Shown here one piece after another: positions 52,825 through 61,869 of a stretch of 64,000 nt of DNA. The notes beneath the pieces were generated by a model, which made no database searches, was not told where the DNA came from, and saw only the letters and a program-made list of their open reading frames with translations. The DNA is from Arthrobacter crystallopoietes. Its GTDB lineage: Bacteria; Actinomycetota; Actinomycetes; Actinomycetales; Micrococcaceae. Every line of letters starts with the position of its first letter. The first letter of the stretch is position 1. The stretch spans positions 124,001-188,000 of the forward strand of contig NZ_CP018865.1 in assembly GCF_002849715.1 (NCBI RefSeq), written 5' to 3'. Both the position numbers and the translations under genes were made by a program.

Positions 52825-53625
52825 ATGAGAATCCCTCAGACCAAATTGCTTCGACTCGGTGCAGCCGGTCGCGCGTTCAGTTGGCCGGGCATCGTCATGG
52901 CACTGGCGATCTGGGAGTTCGCTCCGCGGTTAAACCTGGTGCCCTCCGGCTACGTTCCGCCGGCCTCGAGCGTCCTGGCGGATTTTGCCTCGATTCTGAA
53001 GACCAATGCCTTTTGGGACGACGTCGGATCAACGATGCTGGCCTGGGCTGTAGGTATGTGGATCGCGGTGATCGCCGCTGTAGCAGCCGGCATGCTCATC
53101 GGCAGCAATAAGTATGCCTATCGGGCCACCCGGTTCCTGATCGAGTTCCTACGTCCCATACCTGCCGTGGCCCTGATCCCGTTGGCGGTGCTGATCTTTG
53201 GCATCACGACCGAGATGAAAGTGTTTCTGGTCGTATTCGCGACCTTCTGGCCCATTTTGTTCCAAGCCGTATACGGCGTCCGCGAGACCGATGCGGTCGC
53301 CCGCGATACTGCCCGGTCATTCGGCTTCAGCCGCGCGGAAATTTTCTGGCATGTCACCCTCCCAAGCGCGGCACCCTCGATTGCTACCGGGATACGGCTT
53401 GCCTCCGCACTGGCAATTGTGATTGCCGTCACCGCAGAACTGATCTCGGGTGGCCCGGGGCTGGGTACGGCGATCCTTGCCGCACAGAGCGCAGGCTCGA
53501 ATGTGCGTATGTACGCACTCATCTTCGCGGCCGGCCTGCTCAGCTACATCGTAGGCACACTGATCGTCGTCATCGAGCGCCGGCTCCTGCGCTGGCATCC
53601 GAGCCACAGAAAGGCAGTCGCATGA
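52825..53625 (+). CDS. ABC importer permease 1 (cluster 3)
   Basis: A 266-residue NitT/TauT-type permease with about six helices and an EAA loop (TARSFGFSRAEIFWHVTLPSA). No Shine-Dalgarno precedes it, in keeping with a leaderless transcript. It overlaps the second permease gene by 4 bases. Confidence 0.9.
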   Translation: MRIPQTKLLRLGAAGRAFSWPGIVMALAIWEFAPRLNLVPSGYVPPASSVLADFASILKTNAFWDDVGSTMLAWAVGMWIAVIAAVAAGMLIGSNKYAYRATRFLIEFLRPIPAVALIPLAVLIFGITTEMKVFLVVFATFWPILFQAVYGVRETDAVARDTARSFGFSRAEIFWHVTLPSAAPSIATGIRLASALAIVIAVTAELISGGPGLGTAILAAQSAGSNVRMYALIFAAGLLSYIVGTLIVVIERRLLRWHPSHRKAVA

Positions 53626-54401
53626 ACGGACGCAAATTCGGCCTGGTCGGTCTAGAAATAGCAACCACCGTCGCCGTAGTCATCGCATGGTTCGTGCTGT
53701 CGGCCGGCTCGACCTCTCTGTTTTTCCCTCCCCTTACAGCCATCCTGGAGAGGTTCGGTGAAGTGTGGATCGGACCGGGCTTTACCGATCACGTTCTGCC
53801 AAGCCTCGGCCGGATGTTCGCCGGATATGCGATAGCAGCCGTGGTCGGCATAAGCGTCGGACTAGCGATCGGGATGTCGTCCTGGGTCCGCCGGCTTCTG
53901 GGACCAGGCATCGACTTCCTGCGCGCACTGCCCGCAGTGGTCCTGGTGCCGTTCGGCCTCATCGTTTTCGGGGTCGGGGCACCAATGCAGATCTTCGTCA
54001 TCGCCCTTGGCTGTTCTTTCCCCATCATTCTCAACGCCGCCGCAGGTGCCGCGTCGGTAGAGCCACTCCTGCACGACGTGACGCGCAGCTTCCGCTTCTC
54101 GACAGCTGAGCGGCTCTTCCGGGTCGTGCTTCCTGCGGCCGGCCCCAGCATCTTCGCAGGCCTGCGCGCCAGCCTCGCGCTGGCGCTCATCCTCATGGTG
54201 GTGGCTGAAATGGTGGGAAGCACCAACGGGATCGGCTACTCGATCCTGGAGTCACAACGGATGTTTGTGATGGCCGACATGTGGGCCGGGCTGCTAATGC
54301 TCGGCATCGTCGGCTACACCGTCAACCTGATCTTCCTCGGTGTCGAGCGCTTTGCGCTGCAATGGCACCACGGCCTGAAAGCGAGCACACGGGACGCATG
54401 A
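53622..54401 (+). CDS. ABC importer permease 2 (cluster 3)
   Basis: A 259-residue permease of the same family (EAA loop TRSFRFSTAERLFRVVLPAA). It should form the channel with permease 1. The start overlaps the previous stop (ATGA) and the end overlaps the ATPase start. Confidence 0.9.
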   Translation: MNGRKFGLVGLEIATTVAVVIAWFVLSAGSTSLFFPPLTAILERFGEVWIGPGFTDHVLPSLGRMFAGYAIAAVVGISVGLAIGMSSWVRRLLGPGIDFLRALPAVVLVPFGLIVFGVGAPMQIFVIALGCSFPIILNAAAGAASVEPLLHDVTRSFRFSTAERLFRVVLPAAGPSIFAGLRASLALALILMVVAEMVGSTNGIGYSILESQRMFVMADMWAGLLMLGIVGYTVNLIFLGVERFALQWHHGLKASTRDA

Positions 54402-55201
54402 CACTCATTCACGAAACGACCCCGCAGAATACCTCCACCATGATCATCGATGTCAAGAACTTGCAGAAGCGTTACGGACAGGGACCAGGTTCCCACCTTG
54501 CAGTAAGCGATGTCAGCTTCAACGCGGCAGAGGGAGAGTTTGTCTGCATCGTTGGGCCATCCGGCTGCGGCAAGACCACTCTGCTGCGTTGCCTCTCGGG
54601 CCTGATGCCGCCTACGGGGGGCGTAGTCAAGCTCCACGGCCAGGCCATCTCGGGTCCGCCGCGGCAGATGGGCCTGGTATTCCAGGAATACAACCGGTCT
54701 CTGTTCCCTTGGACCTCGGTACGCCGGAACGTCGAACTGCCTGTGCGCAAACTGCTCGGCAAGGCGGAACGCACCGTTGCTGTCCAGGAGGCGCTGGCTG
54801 CCGTCGGGCTGCAGGGCCACGAGGACAAGTACCCGTGGCAGCTCTCGGGCGGAATGCAGCAGCGCGTGGCAATCGCCCGTGCCATCGCCTACCGACCCGA
54901 AATCCTGCTCATGGACGAGCCGTTCGCTTCCGTCGATGCACAGACCCGGATCGAACTGGAAGACCTGCTGCTCGACCTCAAGGCCAAGTACGGGATCACG
55001 ATCGTCTTCGTGACCCATGACATCGACGAAGCCGTGTATCTGGCCGACCGGATTGTAGTCCTCAGCTCGCCGCCGTGCGTCGTCCGCGAGCAGCTCAACG
55101 TCCCGCTGCCACGGCCACGAAGCCAGACAGAAACGAAGGCGCTCCCGGCCTACAGCGAGTTGCGCAACCACGTCTATAACCAGATCGTCGGCACCCACTA
55201 G
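54398..55201 (+). CDS. ABC importer ATPase (cluster 3)
   Basis: A 267-residue ATPase: Walker A GPSGCGKTT, Q-loop FQEYNRSLFPW, signature LSGGMQQR, Walker B ILLMDEPFASVD and switch FVTHDIDEA. ATG 54398 overlaps the permease stop; a longer frame lies inside that gene. Confidence 0.95.
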   Translation: MTLIHETTPQNTSTMIIDVKNLQKRYGQGPGSHLAVSDVSFNAAEGEFVCIVGPSGCGKTTLLRCLSGLMPPTGGVVKLHGQAISGPPRQMGLVFQEYNRSLFPWTSVRRNVELPVRKLLGKAERTVAVQEALAAVGLQGHEDKYPWQLSGGMQQRVAIARAIAYRPEILLMDEPFASVDAQTRIELEDLLLDLKAKYGITIVFVTHDIDEAVYLADRIVVLSSPPCVVREQLNVPLPRPRSQTETKALPAYSELRNHVYNQIVGTH

Positions 55202-55252
55202 CATCGCCGCCCGCGACCGCCCAACCTCACACGGCCAGAAAGGTAACACACA

Positions 55253-56227
55253 ATGAATCACCGACTCGCCATAACCGCCACCTTGGCAGCGGCTGCATTG
55301 CTCGTCACCGGGTGCGGCGGATCGGCGTCTTCCGACAACGCCGACGGCTCTGCTGCGACCGAGATTACCGTCGGTACGCTCCCGATCGTCACCAACACGG
55401 TCCTGGCTCTGGGCGTTGAAAAGGGATTTTTCACGGAAGAAGGCCTCGATGTGGAACTGGCAAGCGCCCAAGGTGGCGCCGCCTTGGTGCCGGCGGTGGT
55501 CAGCGGGCAGTATGACTTCGCCTTCTCCAATAACGTGTCGTTGATGACAGCGCGGGCCCAGGGACTTCCGGTCAAAATTGTGGCTGCGGCCAGCAGTGCC
55601 GGTGAGAATCCCGCTCCCCCGGACGAAGCAATTGTGGTCGGCCCCGGTAATGACGCCGAATCGCTTGCAGACCTCGACGGCAGCACCGTTGCAGTCAACG
55701 GCCTCAAGAACATGGTCGAAGTAGCCGACCGGGTGGCCCTGGAAAAGGCCGGGGTCGACCTGAAAACCGTCGACTTCATCGAAGTGGGATTCCCGGACAT
55801 GCCTGCAGCGCTCAGGAGCGGACGCATCGACGTCGCCCACGTTGCAGAACCGTTCCTCAGCCAGGCCGTCAAGGATGGTGCTCGCATTCTCTCGGCCCCC
55901 TACCGGGAGGTCCTGCCCGACGTCTTCATGTCATCGTGGTTCACCAGCGACCAGTTCCTTGCCCAGGATCCCGATACGGTCGCCGCCTTCCAGCGGGCAC
56001 TTGAGAAATCGCGGGCCTACGCGTCCGAGAATCCTGACGAGGTCCGCGACTATATCCCGGAGTTTTTGGGAATGGAGACCACGGTTGCCCAGGAGATCAC
56101 GCTGGGCAACTGGCCAGCGGGCATGCCTGACGAGGAATCCCTCAAAGCATGGCATGAGGCATGCGTCAAATACGGAGTGTTCTCGGCGGATAAGCTCCCG
56201 GATCCGACCGAGATCCTGGCCGACTAA
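55253..56227 (+). CDS. ABC importer substrate-binding lipoprotein (cluster 3)
   Basis: A 324-residue binding protein. The signal peptide ends in a lipobox LVTGC and is followed by a Gly/Ser/Asp linker. The ligand domain (TVGTLPIVTNTVLALGVEKG) is of the NMT1/SsuA type. AGAAAGG precedes ATG 55253. In cluster 3 it presumably binds the substrate of the molybdenum hydroxylase. Confidence 0.9.
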   Translation: MNHRLAITATLAAAALLVTGCGGSASSDNADGSAATEITVGTLPIVTNTVLALGVEKGFFTEEGLDVELASAQGGAALVPAVVSGQYDFAFSNNVSLMTARAQGLPVKIVAAASSAGENPAPPDEAIVVGPGNDAESLADLDGSTVAVNGLKNMVEVADRVALEKAGVDLKTVDFIEVGFPDMPAALRSGRIDVAHVAEPFLSQAVKDGARILSAPYREVLPDVFMSSWFTSDQFLAQDPDTVAAFQRALEKSRAYASENPDEVRDYIPEFLGMETTVAQEITLGNWPAGMPDEESLKAWHEACVKYGVFSADKLPDPTEILAD

Positions 56228-56267
56228 TCCTGATCGCCGACCGAAATTCCTGCGAAAGGAACTTCCC

Positions 56268-57140
56268 ATGCAAGTGCTAAGACCTACGAGCGTTACCGAA
56301 ACCTTGACGCTGCTCAACGAATCGGATGACGGGACAAAAATAGTCGCCGGCGGCACCGCGCTCATGCTTATGCTGCGCAATGGCCTGATCTTTCCCACTG
56401 ACCTCATTGCACTCGAGCGCATCGAGGGCCTGGACTATATTGAGACCGACGACACCACGATCCGCATCGGCGCCCTCACGACGCTGCGCACCATCGAGCG
56501 GTCGGAGGAACTGCAGTCCCTGCTACCGACGCTCACCCAGGCGCTCGACATGGTCGCCAACCACCGCGTGCGCAACCGGGCAACCATCGCCGGCAACGTG
56601 TGCGAGGCCGATTATGCTTCCGACCCTCCTGCCATTCTGTCCACGATTGGCTGCCAGGTACGCGTCCTGGGTCCCCGGGGCGAGCGGGTTATCGCGCTGA
56701 CGGACCTGCTGGTGGACTATTACCAAACGAGCCTGGATCATAACGAGCTTGTTGTGGAAGTGATCATCCCCCGGCCGGACGCCCGTACCCGGACCAACTA
56801 CCTCAAGTACGTCAGCCGGTCCTCCGAGGACAGACCCTGCGTCGGGGTCGCAGCTTCGCTCTCACTCGATGGCACCGGCCGGTGCCTGGGCGTGGATGTG
56901 CAGGTCGCCGGCGCGACGGCGACTCCTTTCAGCGTCCCGTCCGTCCTCCGGGAGTGCGTCGGCGCCGATTCCGGCGATGCGGCCTGGGACCATATCGCCC
57001 ACTCCTACGCGGAGAGCATCGAACCCATTGACGACGCCCGCGGCTCTGCAGCGTACCGAAAACGTGTGACCGGAATACTGGTCGGCCGGGCGCTGCGGCA
57101 GATGAATGACGACTACGTGAACGGAGCGACGAAGCTGTGA
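56268..57140 (+). CDS. Molybdenum hydroxylase FAD subunit (CoxM/XdhB type)
   Basis: A 290-residue FAD-binding subunit of the xanthine dehydrogenase family. FAD motifs: IVAGGTALMLMLRNG and VRNRATIAGNVCEADYASDP. ATG 56268 is preceded by GAAAGGAA; a longer frame lies inside the binding-protein gene. It passes electrons from the Fe-S subunit to an acceptor. The next gene starts by GTGA overlap. Confidence 0.92.
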   Translation: MQVLRPTSVTETLTLLNESDDGTKIVAGGTALMLMLRNGLIFPTDLIALERIEGLDYIETDDTTIRIGALTTLRTIERSEELQSLLPTLTQALDMVANHRVRNRATIAGNVCEADYASDPPAILSTIGCQVRVLGPRGERVIALTDLLVDYYQTSLDHNELVVEVIIPRPDARTRTNYLKYVSRSSEDRPCVGVAASLSLDGTGRCLGVDVQVAGATATPFSVPSVLRECVGADSGDAAWDHIAHSYAESIEPIDDARGSAAYRKRVTGILVGRALRQMNDDYVNGATKL

Positions 57141-59470
57141 CTGACCACGCTGTGATCAACGAGTCCGGGGCCATCAGAGTTGCCCCGGGCTCCAGCATCG
57201 GCACCCCGACCGACATGTATGAAGCCCGTTCCCGAGTGGACGGAAGCATCAATTACGCGCTCAATGCCGAAGTTCCGGGCATGGTTCACGCCGCAATCCT
57301 GCACAGCACCGTGCCTCATGCCGAAATAATCTCCATCGACGTTGCCGCGGCCGAGCAACTCAAAGGCGTTGTCGCCGTCCTCACTGCGGCAGACTTCGAT
57401 GCGCCCGGCGCCCCCAGACGCCACTTCGGACCCGTCATCAACGACCAGCCGGTGATCTGCGGCCGTAAGGTGCGCTTCACCGGTGACCCGGTGGCCGCAG
57501 TGGTCGCCGAGACGGTGGAGATCGCGCGGGAAGCCGTCGCACTGATCGAGGTGGAATACAACGAACTGCCCGTCGTTGCCTCCATCGACGACGCGCTCGA
57601 CACCGATGCCGTGCATGTGCACGACCGGCCGCCGCGGCCACGGGAACGCAGCTATTCCGACATCAAGCTCCTGGGCCGGGAGGGCAACGTGTGCACGAAG
57701 TTCCAGGTGCGCAAGGGCGACGTCGACCGAGCGTTCGCAGAGGCGGACGTGGTCGTCGAAGACATCTATCACAGCCCCGCCGTCGAACACGTCACCATGG
57801 AACCCCACGTGGTCCTGGCCACCTTCGATCATGGGAAACTGGATGTCCTGACCAGCAGCCAGGCGCCGTTCGCCGTCCGCGACACGCTGTGTGAAATGTT
57901 TAGCCTGCCCGCCTCGAAAGTCCGGGTTACCGTACCTCCCATCGGGGGCGGTTACGGAGGCAAAACCTATGCCAAGTTCGAACCGATCACCGCGGCCCTG
58001 GCCTGGAAGTGCCGCAGGCCGGTGAAACTCGTGCTGACGCGGGAGGAAGAATTTTCCACTACGACCAAGCACGCCGCGCGAATCCACATGCGCTCGGCCG
58101 TGATGAACGACGGGACCATCATCGGCCGTGACGTCGTCGTATACTTCAACGGCGGAGCCTATGCCGACATCAGCCCCCGGCTGATCAAGAACGGCGGTTA
58201 CAGCACGGCGGGGCCGTACAGGATCCCCAACGTCCGGATAGACTCCTACGCGCTCTACACCAACCAGGTCCCGGCAGGCGCCTACCGCGGATACGGTGTG
58301 TCCCAAGCCGCCTGGGCCTACGAGAGCCAAATGGACCAGATTGCGGCCGCCCTTGGCATGGACCCCGTCGAACTGCGGCACAAAAACCTACTGCGGGCCG
58401 GCGACGAATTTGCCACCGGCGAGGTCATGACCGAGGCGACCTACGGCGAGCTGCTCGACATGGCCGCCGACGCCGTCTCCTGGTCCGACGGGATCCGGGA
58501 AACCGGCTCCTCCGACCGGGTCCGGGCAAAAGGGCTGGCGGTGATCCTGAAATCGACCATCACCCCATCGACGACGCATGCAGCTGTACGGCTGGACGCG
58601 GATGGGTCCGTCCAAGTACTCACCTCGTCCATTGAGATGGGCCAGGGAGCACACACCGTGCTGGCCCAGTTCGCGGCTCAGGCCCTGGAGGTGGACATCA
58701 GCCACGTCAATGTGACCACCCCTGACACGGCCTATACCCCGTACGACCAAACAACCAGCTCCAGCCGGACGACCCGTGCCATGGGTGGCGCCGTCACCAA
58801 GGCGGCCCACGAAGTCCGCGACAAGCTCTTCGAACGCGCGGCGCCGCTGCTGGGCGTGACCGGAGACAAGCTGCGGCTGCACCAAGGAAGGGTCGAGGTC
58901 ATTGACGTGCCGGAAACCAGCCTCAGCATCGAGGAGGTCTTCCAGGAAACGCGAGTAGGCAGCATTCTCGGTGAGGGCGAGGTGATCACTTCGGGTGGCC
59001 TGGATCCCGAGACAGGACAGGGGCTGGCCAGCGACCACTGGCACCAAGGAAGCGCCGCCGTGGAGCTCGAGGTCGATCTGGGCACCGGAAAGGTGTACCT
59101 CAACCATGTGTATGCCGCGGCGCACGCCGGGACGGTGATCAATCCCAAGCTGGCACGGCTGCAGATGCATGGCAGCGTCGTCTTCGGCATCGGTCATGCG
59201 CTGTATGAGGAGTTAATCTTCGAGGACGGCATGCTCACAAACCCCAACTTGTCCGACTACGCGATTACGACCATGGGAGACATGCCGCACACCCTTGAGA
59301 TCGACCTGCTCGAGGACGAAGGCGCCTCAACCATTCACGGCCTTGGCGAGACGGTGCTGCCGCCGGTGATCGCAGCAATAGGCAACGCGGTCGCCAACGC
59401 CACCGGCCACCGCGTACGGCGGCTCCCCATCACGCCCGAACGAGTTATTGAAGCCATGGAGGCACGATGA
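57137..59470 (+). CDS. Molybdenum hydroxylase large subunit (XDH/CoxL family)
   Basis: A 777-residue catalytic subunit. Cofactor-binding segments include SSQAPFAVRD, PPIGGGYGGKTYAKFEP, the Arg-containing GAYRGYGVSQAAWAYESQMD and the MGQGAHTVLAQFAAQAL loop. The base-catalyst glutamate is in HGLGETVLPP near residue 750. There is no VAYRCSFR-type loop as in true CO dehydrogenase, so hydroxylation of an N-heterocycle or aldehyde is more likely. GTG 57137 overlaps the previous stop. Subunit order FAD - Mo - FeS is one of the common orders. Confidence 0.93.
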   Translation: MTDHAVINESGAIRVAPGSSIGTPTDMYEARSRVDGSINYALNAEVPGMVHAAILHSTVPHAEIISIDVAAAEQLKGVVAVLTAADFDAPGAPRRHFGPVINDQPVICGRKVRFTGDPVAAVVAETVEIAREAVALIEVEYNELPVVASIDDALDTDAVHVHDRPPRPRERSYSDIKLLGREGNVCTKFQVRKGDVDRAFAEADVVVEDIYHSPAVEHVTMEPHVVLATFDHGKLDVLTSSQAPFAVRDTLCEMFSLPASKVRVTVPPIGGGYGGKTYAKFEPITAALAWKCRRPVKLVLTREEEFSTTTKHAARIHMRSAVMNDGTIIGRDVVVYFNGGAYADISPRLIKNGGYSTAGPYRIPNVRIDSYALYTNQVPAGAYRGYGVSQAAWAYESQMDQIAAALGMDPVELRHKNLLRAGDEFATGEVMTEATYGELLDMAADAVSWSDGIRETGSSDRVRAKGLAVILKSTITPSTTHAAVRLDADGSVQVLTSSIEMGQGAHTVLAQFAAQALEVDISHVNVTTPDTAYTPYDQTTSSSRTTRAMGGAVTKAAHEVRDKLFERAAPLLGVTGDKLRLHQGRVEVIDVPETSLSIEEVFQETRVGSILGEGEVITSGGLDPETGQGLASDHWHQGSAAVELEVDLGTGKVYLNHVYAAAHAGTVINPKLARLQMHGSVVFGIGHALYEELIFEDGMLTNPNLSDYAITTMGDMPHTLEIDLLEDEGASTIHGLGETVLPPVIAAIGNAVANATGHRVRRLPITPERVIEAMEAR

Positions 59471-59985
59471 ATGAAATGAATGAGGAGATCTCGGTAACTT
59501 GTCGGATAAACGGGGAGGACGTAGCGTTGCACGGCGACCCCGCCGGTTCGACAGTATCGGTGCTGAGGGCACGCGGGCTGTTCGGAGTGAGGGAAACCTG
59601 CGGTTTGGGTGTCTGCGGCACCTGCACCGTGCTGCTCAATGGCGAACCGGTGAGCAGCTGCATCCTGCCGATGTATGCCCTGGATGGCGGTACGATCCGG
59701 ACGGTGGAGGGTGCCGCATCCGGAGACACGCTCAGCGCACTCCAGCAGCAGTTCATCGAGTCCCAGGCCTTCCAGTGTTCGTTCTGCACGCCGGGATTCC
59801 TGGCCAGCGCCCAGGCCCTGCTCGACCAGACCGAGGGCGAACTGACACGCGAGCAGGTCGAGAGCGGGTTGCAGGGCCACCTGTGCCGTTGCGGCTCCTA
59901 CGAAGCCATCAGTGAGGCAGTCCGCATCTGCAGCCGCAACCGCGGCTGCGCCGCGGACGCATCGACCGGGTGCCCGGCGTCCTGA
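59467..59985 (+). CDS. Molybdenum hydroxylase 2Fe-2S subunit
   Basis: A 172-residue small subunit with two 2Fe-2S clusters: C45, C50, C53 and C65 (CGLGVCGTC) and C104, C107, C140 and C142 (CSFCTPGF, CRCGSY). It relays electrons from molybdenum to FAD. The Cys-containing C-terminal tail beyond residue 155 is unusual. Confidence 0.94.
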   Translation: MNEMNEEISVTCRINGEDVALHGDPAGSTVSVLRARGLFGVRETCGLGVCGTCTVLLNGEPVSSCILPMYALDGGTIRTVEGAASGDTLSALQQQFIESQAFQCSFCTPGFLASAQALLDQTEGELTREQVESGLQGHLCRCGSYEAISEAVRICSRNRGCAADASTGCPAS

Positions 59986-60004
59986 ACCGGCGAAGGGAAG
60001 CGCG

Positions 60005-60943
60005 ATGACCTGGGCCCATGAACGGCCGTTTGCCCCGATCCATGACCGCCTGCCGTACGACGCCATCGTCGACCGCCCGGCCCCGCGGTGGCCGGGCGGT
60101 GCCCGACTGGCGGTCTGGGTCGTGCCGAACATCGAGCATTACGAGTACCTGCCCCCGGCCGGCGCGGTGGACCCCTACCCGCGCACGCCGCATCCGGATG
60201 TTCGAAAGTACACGTATCACGACTACGGCAACCGGGTCGGGTTCTGGCGAATGCTGGAGGTTCTCGACCGGTATGAGATCCCCTGCACGACATCCCTCAA
60301 CGTTGCGGTCCTCGATCACTACCCGGCGATCGCCGAGGCCATGTCCGAGCGGGGTTGGGACCACATGAGCCACGGACTCTACAACACCCGTTATCTGACA
60401 GGAATGGGCGAGACCGCCGAGCGGTCCTTCCTGGAGGACTGCAATGCCGTGCTGCGCCGGCACACGGGCCGCAGCTTTTCCGGCATGCTGGGACCGAACA
60501 TTACCGGCAATGCGTGGACGCCCGACCTGATGGCCGAGCTCGGCATGACCTTTCATGCCGATTGGGTGCATGACGAGCGGCCAGCCCCGCTCCTCACCCG
60601 GTCCGGCGGCCCGCTGGTCGCGCTGCCGTATACTTACGCGCTCAACGACGCGCCTCTGCTGATGCGGTCGCACGTCGAAGGGCCCGACTATGCCGGATAC
60701 CTGACAGCCCAGTTCGACGAGCTCTACGAACGGGACGAGAACTGCGGACGGATGATGTGTCTGTCATTGCACCCCTTTACGATCGGTCAACCGCACCGCG
60801 CCGGCCACTTCGACCGTGTCCTGGCCCATCTGCGCGCACATGACGGCGTATGGATCGCAACGGCGTCGGACATCGTCGACCACTACCTCCGGACCTCCTA
60901 CGCACACGACCTGCAACGTGCGACCGAGGCGGTATGTGCATGA
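60005..60943 (+). CDS. Polysaccharide-deacetylase/PuuE-like hydrolase 1
   Basis: A 312-residue protein of the polysaccharide deacetylase fold, in the subgroup that includes PuuE allantoinase and related cyclic-amide hydrolases. Visible family segments: ARLAVWVVPNIEHYE, GNRVGFWRMLEVLDRYEIP, GWDHMSHGLYNTRYL and LSLHPFTIGQPHR, with histidines retained. ATG 60005 follows GAAGGGAAG. Beside a molybdenum hydroxylase it may open a lactam, imide or ureide ring; this is inference. Confidence 0.82.
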   Translation: MTWAHERPFAPIHDRLPYDAIVDRPAPRWPGGARLAVWVVPNIEHYEYLPPAGAVDPYPRTPHPDVRKYTYHDYGNRVGFWRMLEVLDRYEIPCTTSLNVAVLDHYPAIAEAMSERGWDHMSHGLYNTRYLTGMGETAERSFLEDCNAVLRRHTGRSFSGMLGPNITGNAWTPDLMAELGMTFHADWVHDERPAPLLTRSGGPLVALPYTYALNDAPLLMRSHVEGPDYAGYLTAQFDELYERDENCGRMMCLSLHPFTIGQPHRAGHFDRVLAHLRAHDGVWIATASDIVDHYLRTSYAHDLQRATEAVCA

Positions 60944-61869
60944 ACGCGCACGGACTCAACGTTGTCCGGCCGCCGCTGGCAGCCGAGCCTGGCTACGACC
61001 ATGGCTGGTTCCCCTACACTCCGCTCCCAACCAGGCGCCTGAACCATTGGCCGAACGGTTCAGGGCTGGCGTTGAGCATCATCTTGGATGTACGTGCGGC
61101 GGAGTGGGAGGACCCTGCACCAGCCGTCGGAGTGCCAGGCGGCCGCGGACCCGCGCCCTACCCGGATTTTCCCCGCATGTCCCACCTTGAGTTCGGGCAT
61201 CGTGTCGGGCTGTTCCGGCTGGCGTCCATCTGCGGAGAGGCCGGGATTCCGTGGGCTGCTGCCCTCGACGTCCTCACCGCCGAGCGCTATCCGCGGGTGC
61301 TCTCGCTGCTACAGGAACAGGCTGCCGAGATTCTGTCAGGCGGTTTGAGTTCCAGCAGGGCTATCAGCAGCCTGATGTCAGAGGCAGAGGAGAACGACTA
61401 TATCGCCCAGACCCTCAACCGGCTCGAGCGTGTAACCGGCTCAAGGCCGCGCGGCTGGATGAGCCCGCAGGGATCACAGTCCTTCCGCACGCCCGGGCTG
61501 CTGGGGCGCAACGGTGTCGCCTACGTCGCCGACTGGGCCAATGACGAACAGCCGTACGCCGTTACGGGTGCAGGTGACCTGTGGAGCCTGCCGGTGTCCT
61601 GGGAGCTCAGCGACCTGTCCGCGATGTTCATGCGGGGCCTCGGACCAGGATCCTACACCGGCGCCGTCCTCGAAGCCGTCGACGTCCTAGCCGCAGAAAG
61701 CCAAAGCTTGCCCCGGATGCTGTGCCTGCACCTGCACCCCTGGCTGAGCGGAGAGCCCTTCCGGGCACGCGCCGTCCGCGGACTCCTGGTGCAGCTTGCG
61801 GCCCGGGACGACATCTGGTGGACAACCCCCTCGGCCATCGTCGAGCACGGCCGGAGCGGGGCGCAATGA
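60940..61869 (+). CDS. Polysaccharide-deacetylase-like protein 2, altered site
   Basis: A 309-residue relative of the preceding protein, with the same plan: SGLALSIILDVRAAEWEDP, GHRVGLFRLASICGEAGIP, MSPQGSQSFRTPGLLGRNGV and LCLHLHPWLSGEPF. Where protein 1 has DHMSHGLYNTRY, this one has EILSGGLSSSRA, so the central His is lost. It may be a partner subunit or act on a different bond. ATG 60940 overlaps the previous stop, so the two are coupled. Confidence 0.78.
   Translation: MNAHGLNVVRPPLAAEPGYDHGWFPYTPLPTRRLNHWPNGSGLALSIILDVRAAEWEDPAPAVGVPGGRGPAPYPDFPRMSHLEFGHRVGLFRLASICGEAGIPWAAALDVLTAERYPRVLSLLQEQAAEILSGGLSSSRAISSLMSEAEENDYIAQTLNRLERVTGSRPRGWMSPQGSQSFRTPGLLGRNGVAYVADWANDEQPYAVTGAGDLWSLPVSWELSDLSAMFMRGLGPGSYTGAVLEAVDVLAAESQSLPRMLCLHLHPWLSGEPFRARAVRGLLVQLAARDDIWWTTPSAIVEHGRSGAQ

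Noticed and set aside
54314-55840. 508-codon open frame on the minus strand
   Set aside because: Antisense to the ABC ATPase and binding-protein genes with intact Walker and lipobox motifs.
57113-58381. 422-codon open frame on the minus strand
   Set aside because: Antisense to the molybdenum hydroxylase large subunit; His/Gly/Val-rich shadow of GC-rich codons.
57137-59985. True CO dehydrogenase
   Set aside because: The large subunit lacks the VAYRCSFR-type active-site loop of CO dehydrogenase, and the neighbours point to heterocycle breakdown.
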